Assembly (NCBI GenBank): GCA_030849465.1
Contig: JARVLF010000013.1
Coordinates: 62,001 to 126,000, forward strand
Reading direction: 5' to 3'
Length of the DNA: 64,000 nucleotides
Source: Moesziomyces globuligerus
Lineage: Eukaryota > Basidiomycota > Ustilaginomycetes > Ustilaginales > Ustilaginaceae
Shown here: piece after piece, positions 1-7,615 of the stretch
How the letters are laid out: the number at the start of each line of letters is the position of its first letter
Position numbering within the stretch: the first letter of the stretch is position 1
Notes under the pieces: generated by a model
Databases searched by the model: none
The model's input: only the letters and a program-made list of their open reading frames with translations
Told to the model about the DNA's origin: nothing
Made by a program: the position numbers and the translations under genes

Positions 1-1769
1 AGGCGAGCGGCCTTGCCGACGTGACTGTGGCCACATACCAGACACTGAACCGCAGCCAGCAGCGGCTGGACAAGTTCGAACCTGCATATTTCAAGGCGGT
101 TGTCGTCGATGAGGCACACCATGCTGCAGCCCCTTCGTATCTCAAGGTGCTCTCACACTTTGACAAGCAAATCGGACTGGACGTCGAAGCGAGGACAGAG
201 TCCGGTTCCGACGCCGTGCCCGTACTCGGATTCTCAGCCACCTTCAGTCGACACGACGGCCTCGCTCTCGGAAAGGTCTTTGACCGCATCGTGTTTCACA
301 AGGACTTCCTCGAGATGATTGGAGAAAAGTGGCTCTGCCCCATTCGCTTCACTTCCATCAAGGCTGACATCGACCTCGCCTCGGTCAAGCTATCCAACTT
401 CAATGCCGATTTCGCCACCGCCTCACTCGCAGCGGTCGTCAACACGCCAGTGGTCAACCGCGTCGTGCTCAAGGCATGGCTTGACCGCGCGCATGACCAG
501 CGACGCTCCACGCTCATCTTTGCAGTCAACGTCGAGCATATCCAGGAACTCACGCATACTTTCCGCCAGGCCGGCATCGACGCGCGCTACCTGCACGGCG
601 GCACCCCAATGCACGAGCGCCGAAAGCTGCTGGAAGACTTTCGGGCGGGCGTCTATCCCGTCCTTGTCAATTGTGCAATCCTCACCGAAGGCGCCGACGT
701 GCCTGCCATCGACTGCGTCCTACTCGCGCGGCCGACGCGTTCGCGCAATCTCTTCTCGCAGATGATCGGGCGCGGACTACGCCTCTCTCCCGCCACGGGC
801 AAGCGCGACTGCCTCATTCTCGACATCGTCGGTAGCATCGAGAAGGGCGTCGTCTGTACTCCGACGCTATTCGGCCTCGACGCGAACGACATCATTGAAG
901 ACGAGTCGCCTGAGGCCCTCCTCGAGCGCGCACACGAAGCCGAAGACTTCGACTCCGCCGACGTCGACGGCGACGCGGATCCGTTCGCGATCGAGCTCGC
1001 TGATCCGACCAAGATCACCTACATTGACTACGACGATCCGCATCAGCTGCAGCAGGCGATGCTTGCGCGCTCCAGCGTCGTCGAGACGATGAGCGCCAAC
1101 GCCTGGGTCGACTGTGGCGGCCAGACCTACATTCTCGACGTCCCCCGCTACGGCTTCGTCACTGTAGAGCGCAAGGCCAACTCGACGCGCGGCGAGGATG
1201 CTGCGCCGGTGGAGGATGCCGAGTGGACGTCGTGGTTCACGCCGAGCAACACGGATGCAGACGAGGCGGCGGCGGCGGTCGGCCGAGATGCGCCGGTGGG
1301 TACGGGTGGAAGGAGGTGGGCGGGCGCGCGCAGGGGCTCACCGTACCGCCGCCCACGCCACGCGCTTGATGCGCCCACGCTCGAGGCAGCGATCCGAGGA
1401 AGCGACATCTACGTTCAGAAGAATGTGCTCCGCGGTGCCCCGCAGCTATTTGCTATGCTCAATCGCCGCGCAAAGTGGCGCGCAACCAAAGCCACCGACT
1501 CTCAGCGCAGGCTCGTTGAAAAGAGGCTCGGCCTGTCCAAGGCAGAGGGCGAGGCGGACGGAGATACTAATGCGCAGAAGAAACGCGCAATGCGGTCCGC
1601 GGGCGAACTCACCAAGGGCCAGGCGAGCGTGATATTGACGCGCCTCCTGCACGGTGCCAAGGCCAAGTGGCAGCAGAGAGCCAAGAGGGCAAACAAGGTC
1701 TGGCGCGCGAACGAGCGCGAAAAGCAGAGGAAGGACAGAGAGACCGTCCGCATTGGCCCGTTGGCATGA
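1..1769 (+). CDS. IRC3: IRC3-like DEAD/DEAH-box helicase, 5' end outside window
   Basis: The reading frame is open at the left edge (first whole codon at base 3, no in-frame ATG at the edge) and ends with TGA at 1767-1769, so only the C-terminal ~588 residues are present. Superfamily 2 motifs are visible in order: motif II DEAH (108-119), motif III SAT (234-242), a motif V region ending ADVPAID, and motif VI QMIGRGLR (759-782). The C-terminal part is basic and has the KWR and TKGQAS..LTRLLHGAKAKW pattern of IRC3-type helicases, which act on branched DNA in mitochondria. An acidic, low-conservation stretch separates motif VI from the tail. The family call rests on motifs plus tail. Mitochondrial targeting cannot be judged because the N-terminus is missing. 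Confidence 0.83.
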   Translation, partial: ASGLADVTVATYQTLNRSQQRLDKFEPAYFKAVVVDEAHHAAAPSYLKVLSHFDKQIGLDVEARTESGSDAVPVLGFSATFSRHDGLALGKVFDRIVFHKDFLEMIGEKWLCPIRFTSIKADIDLASVKLSNFNADFATASLAAVVNTPVVNRVVLKAWLDRAHDQRRSTLIFAVNVEHIQELTHTFRQAGIDARYLHGGTPMHERRKLLEDFRAGVYPVLVNCAILTEGADVPAIDCVLLARPTRSRNLFSQMIGRGLRLSPATGKRDCLILDIVGSIEKGVVCTPTLFGLDANDIIEDESPEALLERAHEAEDFDSADVDGDADPFAIELADPTKITYIDYDDPHQLQQAMLARSSVVETMSANAWVDCGGQTYILDVPRYGFVTVERKANSTRGEDAAPVEDAEWTSWFTPSNTDADEAAAAVGRDAPVGTGGRRWAGARRGSPYRRPRHALDAPTLEAAIRGSDIYVQKNVLRGAPQLFAMLNRRAKWRATKATDSQRRLVEKRLGLSKAEGEADGDTNAQKKRAMRSAGELTKGQASVILTRLLHGAKAKWQQRAKRANKVWRANEREKQRKDRETVRIGPLA

Positions 1770-2113
1770 CACGTTGCAGACATCGAACTGCCGTCTCATA
1801 TAACCTCTATTATGGATACCATTCTGGTGCATGATCGCCCATCGGTAATTGTGAGCAACGTGGACCGAAAACCCACCGTGCAGGGTGCAGGGGTGCAGAG
1901 TAACCATGCAGGCTCCGCGGGTGCAGAGTAACCATGCAGGCTCCGCGGGTGCAGAGTAACCATGCAGGCTCCGCGCTTTCACCTTAAGGGGGCTCGAAGG
2001 GGAGCTCTCTTCCTGTAGATTGCGCCCTAGCCGTTCGTCACCGGAGCCAATCTCCGACCTTCTTCTTCTTTGATCCTCGCAAACGTACCCTTGGACACCA
2101 CCGCTGAAGCACG
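1770..2113. other. Intergenic region between helicase and secreted-protein gene
   Basis: A 344-base spacer carrying the helicase 3' UTR and the promoter of the next gene. Its only distinct structure is a three-copy perfect tandem repeat at 1891-1974, listed separately. No clear TATA box lies close to the downstream ATG; the nearest AT-rich patch is at about 1797-1815. Confidence 0.7.
1891..1974. repeat. Perfect 28-bp tandem repeat, 3 copies
   Basis: Three identical adjacent copies occupy 1891-1918, 1919-1946 and 1947-1974. Each begins GGGTGCAGAGTAACC and ends GGCTCCGC. Identity is complete across copies, which points to recent expansion. It lies about 140-220 bases upstream of the secreted-protein start codon at 2114, so it may be a promoter element or a minisatellite. 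Confidence 0.95.
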
Positions 2114-2722
2114 ATGAAGATTCGCTCGTTCGCGCTCGCTGCGGTCCTCCTTGCCATTTGGCCCTCAGCCCTCGCTGAAGGGCCCGAGATCGACGCTGCA
2201 ACGATTCAGAGAAACTTCTTGCACGACTACCGGGCGCACCTCAATGCGGTACGCGAGCGCATCCGGCACACGGACTTTTCTCCCTCTGTGCTGACCTCGA
2301 AGCGTCAACTCATGCAAGACTACTTTTCGCGCCTCGCCAGTGCAACTCCGAAAGAGCAGGCATTACTGCTGGAGAAGATCAACGAGCTCCGTGCGGGGGG
2401 CTATCGATTTGCAAAAGACGTAGATCCCGGCTTGCATGTGCCATTTGGAGTGCGTTGGGATTCGACACGGCTGGGTCCTTATCCTGCAACGAGGCTCGCC
2501 CTGGGCGGCTATGGCGCATCGCGCGAGCAGATCGAGACGGAGGTGGAAAATGCACGCGAGGCTCTGGACCACCAGACACTGCGCGAGGCCATGCACGGAC
2601 GTATGGGAATGGCATACACGGACGATGCTGACTTGCTCCGCAGCGCCATCGAGTTCCACGTCCAGGAGATCAAGCAAGATGCCCAGCGCTTGGTCAAAGT
2701 CGCACGAACGCTCCATGTCTGA
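2114..2722 (+). CDS. Secreted cysteine-free protein of unknown function
   Basis: 202 residues, no intron. It starts with a classic signal peptide: KIR, a hydrophobic core of about 15 residues, then SALA followed by EGPEID, with likely cleavage after residue 21. The mature ~181 residues are mostly charged and helix-prone, contain no cysteine, and show no transmembrane segment or recognised domain. There is a GVRWDSTRLGPYP patch in the middle. It lies 512 bases upstream of a three-gene family of secreted proteins on the same strand but does not share their core motifs, so it is probably an unrelated member of the same secretome island. Effector or cell-wall roles are guesses from context. Confidence 0.75.
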   Translation: MKIRSFALAAVLLAIWPSALAEGPEIDAATIQRNFLHDYRAHLNAVRERIRHTDFSPSVLTSKRQLMQDYFSRLASATPKEQALLLEKINELRAGGYRFAKDVDPGLHVPFGVRWDSTRLGPYPATRLALGGYGASREQIETEVENAREALDHQTLREAMHGRMGMAYTDDADLLRSAIEFHVQEIKQDAQRLVKVARTLHV

Positions 2723-3234
2723 GACCAACCTCCAGGTTGAGCCCGCTTTCAGGTGTTGATGGTGTCGATTCTTCATCAATTGCGTGCAGGAGCTTATCTC
2801 AGAAGAAGTTCGACATTTGAACTTATCACCATCGTCGCCGAAATGATATGCGGGAGTGAAGGAGCCTTTTTGAGTCGTAACTCAAGCAAGGAGCAGGCCG
2901 ATGTGATCTCAGGCAGAAGCGGATCTCATCTGCGTTGTCGACATCGAGAGTCCCCCGAATGTTCATCTGCCAAGTATGAAAAAGCGCAAGTCGGCATCTT
3001 TCTCCGGAATGAGGGGCAACGAAATAAGAATGTGGTGCCGGAGGGCAGGTGGGGCTGCAGGCCAAGCAGGTTTAACTCGTTGGAAAGCAGGTCGAAGGGG
3101 CCGAAGTGATGTGACAGCCAGGACCGAAAGCGACATCAGCTCTAAGTTATAAGAAGGCCCCTCCAGAGGCCGTAGCCCGCGCCGTTTCCATGCCCGATCA
3201 CTTCCTAATTGCTACACGACGACAAGCAGCCTGA
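2723..3234. other. Intergenic region, promoter of first secreted paralogue
   Basis: 512 bases with no supported gene; the open frames here show no domain or signal peptide. The distal end contains the TATA-like element at 3147-3154, listed separately. Confidence 0.6.
3147..3154 (+). promoter_or_regulatory. TATA-like element of secreted paralogue 1
   Basis: TTATAAGA lies 88 bases before the ATG at 3235 and is followed by a GC-rich run (AAGGCCCCTCC). The same layout, an A/T core then a C-rich run 80-90 bases before the start codon, is seen at 5228 and 7533. Confidence 0.6.
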
Positions 3235-4512
3235 ATGTTGATCTCTTTCGGCGTAAAGCGCCTTGGTGTTGTCCTTGGTCTATTCCGAATCGCGCGGATC
3301 TCTGCCATACCTGTAGGGACCGGAGGATGGAGCATCGGAGACGTGCCTTACCGCGATCAAGATTCCCCGGGCCGGGGCGGTTACGACGATTTATGGCACC
3401 ACTTCGAGCCCAGTGCGAGCACCGTTACCCATCCTGTGGGAGGATTCCAAGAGCTTCTGGCACCAGGAGCTTCGCTTGATGCCTTGTACGAGACCTTAGA
3501 TGCTGTGTCTGGCGCACCTCAGGGGGGAAGTGATCACCCTTTTTCTCATGCGCTTTCGGCTGATGCCGGTGATACACGTGTACATACGCCTCAAGCTCCG
3601 ACGTCGATCCCTTTACCACAAGGAAATCGACTCCTTTCTCTCACGTCTGGCCGGTCGAGCCCTTTGCCAGCCACGGTAGCCAGCACTGGATCGAACTCCG
3701 AACTGAACTGGTTTGACGAAGGTTATGGTCCAGCCCATGGTGTCAACGAGTTCCGATTGCAACGAGCGAGGTATGCCTTCGACAACGAGCGCGGGGAGTG
3801 GATGCGGTGGGTCAGGAGTCTTGAATCGATCATGCCAGGCAGCCGGCTGCACATCTCGCCCGTTGAGGTCAAAAACTACTACCAAGATCGTGTCTTCATC
3901 GCCCATGATGGCCAGCCCGTGCACGGTGCTTACCCGCCTCTGACGCTGGACGAGCAAGTGTCACATTACAGCGAGAGTCCGCATCTGTTTGCCAAGGACA
4001 TGCCAGGAGTGGTGGACACTGTGCCATTCATAAGCAAGACAGCGTCAACATCTCGGTTGTACGTGTACCTCAACAGCCGCACGTTGATGGACTATATCAA
4101 TCGCGAGTACTTTCTGGGTCATGCTCAGTTTCTGCCCATCAAGCGAGAAGCTCTCACCCGTCACAATCTCAACAGGCTCATCATGGCTCGCCGCATGCAA
4201 ATGATGCTGCCCTCGCCTGCAATAGGTGGACTGCCCCTCGTTGTTCTTCGTCACGGCAACAGCGGTAGGCTGCTGTCGCCCCAACTTCAAGCCCTGGTCG
4301 GCACCAAGAGCCCAATCAACCTCATGTCCCTCTGGTCACCCGTGCTTTCCGATGGGAAGAGGTATACTTCGGTGCTTTATGGCATCGTCAGCTTTGACGG
4401 CAGGTATTCTTACGACGTGCTAGACCATCTTTCAGCTCTAAGCGAAAGAATGGCTGGAAGCCAATTTGCTTCCTTGTATGTCTTGCCCACTGCGGCGAGC
4501 ATGCCACACTGA
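3235..4512 (+). CDS. Secreted paralogue 1 of a tandem three-gene family
   Basis: 425 residues, intronless. The N-terminus is a signal peptide ending in ARISAIP, a junction shared with both following paralogues, with likely cleavage near the SA/IP boundary. A short conserved N-terminal block (DLWHHFEPS) is followed by a variable Ser/Pro/Gly-rich linker (about 65-155). The core domain begins at WFDEG (~163) and continues with RARYAFDNERGEWMRW, ISPVE, YYQDRVFIAHDGQPVHG, YLNSRTLMDYINREYFLGH, LTRHNLNRL and LMSLWSPV to the C-terminus LPTAASMPH. The mature protein has no cysteine. Function is unknown. Secretion, tandem duplication and a fast-changing linker are what plant-associated smut effectors look like, but no named effector family can be assigned from sequence alone. 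Confidence 0.8.
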   Translation: MLISFGVKRLGVVLGLFRIARISAIPVGTGGWSIGDVPYRDQDSPGRGGYDDLWHHFEPSASTVTHPVGGFQELLAPGASLDALYETLDAVSGAPQGGSDHPFSHALSADAGDTRVHTPQAPTSIPLPQGNRLLSLTSGRSSPLPATVASTGSNSELNWFDEGYGPAHGVNEFRLQRARYAFDNERGEWMRWVRSLESIMPGSRLHISPVEVKNYYQDRVFIAHDGQPVHGAYPPLTLDEQVSHYSESPHLFAKDMPGVVDTVPFISKTASTSRLYVYLNSRTLMDYINREYFLGHAQFLPIKREALTRHNLNRLIMARRMQMMLPSPAIGGLPLVVLRHGNSGRLLSPQLQALVGTKSPINLMSLWSPVLSDGKRYTSVLYGIVSFDGRYSYDVLDHLSALSERMAGSQFASLYVLPTAASMPH

Positions 4513-5316
4513 TCTTCCGATCAGCACACGTGGCATGTCCTCATTTCAAGCTTTTCGGTTTGCGATATGTCATCTCTTGCGAACAATTTGAAGCCCCAAG
4601 TGTTCGAGAAGAGGGTCATGCCTGGCCGAAGCTTGAGGACATTACTAAGCTTGAGATGCACTAGCTCTACAGTTGATTCGTTCATCTTGCTGGTGACCTG
4701 TGTAGGAAGCGATGCCCAAGAAGTTCGCCGTGACGAAGCGATGAAATCGTTCGGGCTGCAGTAAACTGCTAGGCTAAGTCCGACTCTCCCAAACAAGTCC
4801 GATGTGGGACAGACTTTCCTTCATCAGCTATCGTGTGAGGGCACCAGCTTGCTGAGAGCCGTCGATTAGTTACTGCGACGACAAGCTGTTCATGCACGGA
4901 CATCTTTGCATCGAGCCTCGGGTTGCAGGCGAATGTGATTTCGTACACTTTCGGTCCCGTCTGTGCTGCCGACGCCGAGCGACGCTCACATGCAGCTGCG
5001 AGGAAGAGGAATGAGCTTTTCGATGTCTTGTTCGGCATACAAGTCAAAGAAGCAAAGAGTCGAAGTACGCTAACGGCTCAGCATGCAAGAACAAAGTGGG
5101 ACTGCCGTGCAGAGGGAATGAACCGATGCTGACAGCCGGTTACATTTGCAGCGCATGCGGATGACCTCGCTCGCCGAAGCCCATGTTAACTGACAGCTCG
5201 CGCCAAAAGATACGCCAGCTCTCGAAAGATAAAAGGAGCCCCCCTCCTCAGCCTCAACCCGCCTTGAGCCCATGCCGCATCACTTAAGCACCAGCGAAAG
5301 TCGTCATTGTCTAGCC
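4513..5316. other. Intergenic region between secreted paralogues 1 and 2
   Basis: 804 bases with no supported gene. Small open frames (for example 4567-4764 and 4923-5132) lack signal peptides and similarity to neighbours. The paralogue 2 promoter is at the right end. Confidence 0.6.
5228..5236 (+). promoter_or_regulatory. TATA-like element of secreted paralogue 2
   Basis: GATAAAAGG lies 89 bases before the ATG at 5317, preceded by CTCGAAA and followed by a C-rich run. The paralogue 3 element at 7533 is almost identical (CTCGAGAGATAAAAGG). Confidence 0.7.
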
Positions 5317-6582
5317 ATGTGGCTCTCCTTCTCTTTATACCTCCATGGTGCTGCGCTCACACTGTCGATCGCACGTATCTGCGCCATACCCGTCGGTGGG
5401 CACGAAAACCGCATCGGTAATGAGCAATTCAACAGTCAAGACCATCCCAGCGTGGACGATCTTTACGATGCATGGCACCAATCCGAGTTCGGCTCAAGCT
5501 CTGTCAGTCCTCACGAGGAAGGGTTCCTGGAGCTTCTTTCAACGGTCGCAGCCAATGTAGATCTTTCTTGGCCGTACGATTCTGCAGACACCAGTACTGG
5601 AGCCTCTCCAGACCGCGCTGCCAGTCATGCGCGTCCGGGCGAGTCAGGGGATCAGCATTCCCCTGCGCCTCAAGTCCCGGCGTTCAACGCTCACCCCCAG
5701 CAAGAACACGTTTCTGATTTGCAGAACTCTTCTCCAACAGCTAGCGCGCACGCCGGCTCCCTTGAATCCACCTGGTTCGATGACGGAGCACAAGAAAGGC
5801 TCGGGATTAGGCCGGATCGGCTGTATCGTGCCAGAAGAATCTTTGGCGGTAGAGGCAAGCAGTGGAGGATCTGGCAGCAGTCTATTCACTCGGTGTTTCC
5901 GAATCGTCAGTTGCTTATTTCGCCGGTCAGCATAGTGGATTACCAATATGATAACGTCTTGATCGCACAAGATGACGATCCTGTGCAAGGTCCTTATCCG
6001 CGACTGACGTCAGAAGACCAGCAGTGGCACTTCAGCAAAGAGTTGCACTTCCTCAGGAGCGACAAGCCGGGCAAGGTCGAGGTTGAGCAAGCTATGACAA
6101 AGGGCCAGCCACAGGAAAGGCTGTACATGTATCTCAACAGCCGCGGCAACATGGACTATCTCAATCGCGAGTTCTTTTTGGGACATCTTCAGTTCCTGCC
6201 TCTCCGCAGAGAAGGTCTCACCCGAAGCAACATGAACCGACTCCACATGAAGCATGTCCAGATCGTTACGCCTCCGTCCTCGAAGGATGGACTGCCTCTC
6301 GTCATCGTTAGTCATGACCTTCGTTTTGACATAACCGAGAAAGTTCCACCCAACATCCGCCACTTGACCGGGCTCGAAACTCCGAGGAACTTGATCTCCC
6401 TCTGGTCTCCAGTCTTTTACGATGGCCGTAGGTACACTACGGTGCTTCATGGCATCGCCAGCTACGACTCTCGATACGCTCTCGATATGAAGAATCGCTT
6501 GCAAGCTCTTGCTGCATCGAGGGACCCCGGCACCTACGGCTCTTTCTACGACCTAAAGACTCTGGCGCGCTTGGCACACTGA
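5317..6582 (+). CDS. Secreted paralogue 2 of a tandem three-gene family
   Basis: 421 residues from the ATG at 5317. This start was chosen over the upstream in-frame ATG at 5272 because it begins with MWLSF, exactly as paralogue 3 does, and leaves a clean signal peptide ending ARICAIP. The N-terminal AWHQSEFGSSS block, a variable linker (about 70-150) and the core from WFDDG match the family: RARRIFGGRGKQWRIW, ISPVS, DDDPVQGPYPRLT, YLNSRGNMDYLNREFFLGH, LTRSNMNRL, LISLWSPV and C-terminal LARLAH. The mature chain has no cysteine. It has diverged most around the DRVFIAHDG motif, where it reads DNVLIAQDD. No catalytic motif is recognised. Confidence 0.8.
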   Translation: MWLSFSLYLHGAALTLSIARICAIPVGGHENRIGNEQFNSQDHPSVDDLYDAWHQSEFGSSSVSPHEEGFLELLSTVAANVDLSWPYDSADTSTGASPDRAASHARPGESGDQHSPAPQVPAFNAHPQQEHVSDLQNSSPTASAHAGSLESTWFDDGAQERLGIRPDRLYRARRIFGGRGKQWRIWQQSIHSVFPNRQLLISPVSIVDYQYDNVLIAQDDDPVQGPYPRLTSEDQQWHFSKELHFLRSDKPGKVEVEQAMTKGQPQERLYMYLNSRGNMDYLNREFFLGHLQFLPLRREGLTRSNMNRLHMKHVQIVTPPSSKDGLPLVIVSHDLRFDITEKVPPNIRHLTGLETPRNLISLWSPVFYDGRRYTTVLHGIASYDSRYALDMKNRLQALAASRDPGTYGSFYDLKTLARLAH

Positions 6583-7166
6583 TCATTGCGCGGATGCCCG
6601 TGATACGCTCATGGTAGGGACTTTGACTGTCGCCTCGTCAAGCGAAAGCCTTACAGCGCGAGCAAGACGGCGGCCTCAAGAGTCTAAGACGAATGCCATG
6701 CCTGACCTAAGCTCGTGGGAGTCGTCCAGCATGAAATTCAGCGTGTCCGATCTCGATTTGACGTGCACATTTGTAGCCTGTCTTGGAGGAATGGTCGAGA
6801 GGCCCAGCGTGGCGTGGCGATGAAGTAGTTCGGGCTCTGGTAGATCTGCCGCGATGACGGGACCAAAAACGACGATACAATTGCGATGTGCTTTGTTTTG
6901 CACCCGACAACCACTTTGTCGCTGTGCAGCGACGAGTTGTGTGCAGACCCACATATGAAGGCACAAATAACAAGATGTGTTGCAGCGAAGAAACAGGGGA
7001 TAGGCGCAGGACGTTGCAGACAGTCATCAACGTCGCTGTCGAGATGTTGTTCTGCATCGCATATGCAGGGGTGTTGTGTAGCGTGCCTCGAGGAAGTTGC
7101 CGGCTCGGCTCAACTCGTACAATAGGGGATTTCATCTGTGCGAGCGCCGCCGAGCAAAGACCGCAT

Positions 7167-7215
7167 GAGCTTCTTTCAAGTATGGAAATGGAGCTTCTTT
7201 TCAAGTATGGAAATG
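7167..7215. repeat. Near-perfect 24/25-bp tandem duplication
   Basis: GAGCTTCTTTCAAG...GGAAATG at 7167-7190 is repeated at 7191-7215 with one extra T. It lies about 400 bases upstream of secreted paralogue 3. Confidence 0.9.
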
Positions 7216-7230
7216 AGTGCCGCGTGCGCC

Positions 7231-7405
7231 TCGGTTGACATGGTGGACAACAACGGGAACGAGTGCTCCGGCCCCTTGGCTCGACATGGCGGGCGACAAC
7301 AATGGCGTCACGTACTTCGGTTCCTTTCGTTGAGCCTGGCAGGAAACAATGGGGACCAGCGCTTCGACGCCTTGGTTCAGCATGACGGACAGCAGCAATA
7401 GGGGT
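7231..7405. repeat. Degenerate ~47-bp repeat, about four copies
   Basis: Units starting near 7231, 7275, 7325 and 7370 share a pattern close to CTTGGTT.GACATGG.GGACAACAA.GGG. They differ at many bases, so this is an old or fast-decaying array. It sits in the promoter region of secreted paralogue 3. Confidence 0.5.
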
Positions 7406-7532
7406 CTGAGTGGGATGTTACAAGGTACGTTCAAGGTCAAGCGACCCATTCACGGGCAGGCAGAGCCATCTCGCTCGGCGAAGATCACACAATGTAAGAG
7501 ACGGCCTTGAAAGACAGCATCTGCCCTCGAGA

Positions 7533-7541
7533 GATAAAAGG
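7533..7541 (+). promoter_or_regulatory. TATA-like element of secreted paralogue 3
   Basis: GATAAAAGG lies 83 bases before the ATG at 7616 and shares its flank (CTCGAGA before it) with the paralogue 2 element. The downstream leader also matches paralogue 2 (GCCGCATCACTT). Confidence 0.7.
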
Positions 7542-7615
7542 CAGTCCCGTCTCGCTTCTTGTTTGGGCCGCATCACTTCAGCATCAGAGCCGATCTCGCC
7601 TGTCTTTGCCTAGCG

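Larger units (their letters stand above)
6583..7615. other. Intergenic region between secreted paralogues 2 and 3
   Basis: 1,033 bases with no supported gene. It contains a direct duplication (7167-7215), a degenerate four-copy repeat (about 7231-7405) and the paralogue 3 promoter. Open frames on both strands lack recognisable domains. Confidence 0.6.
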
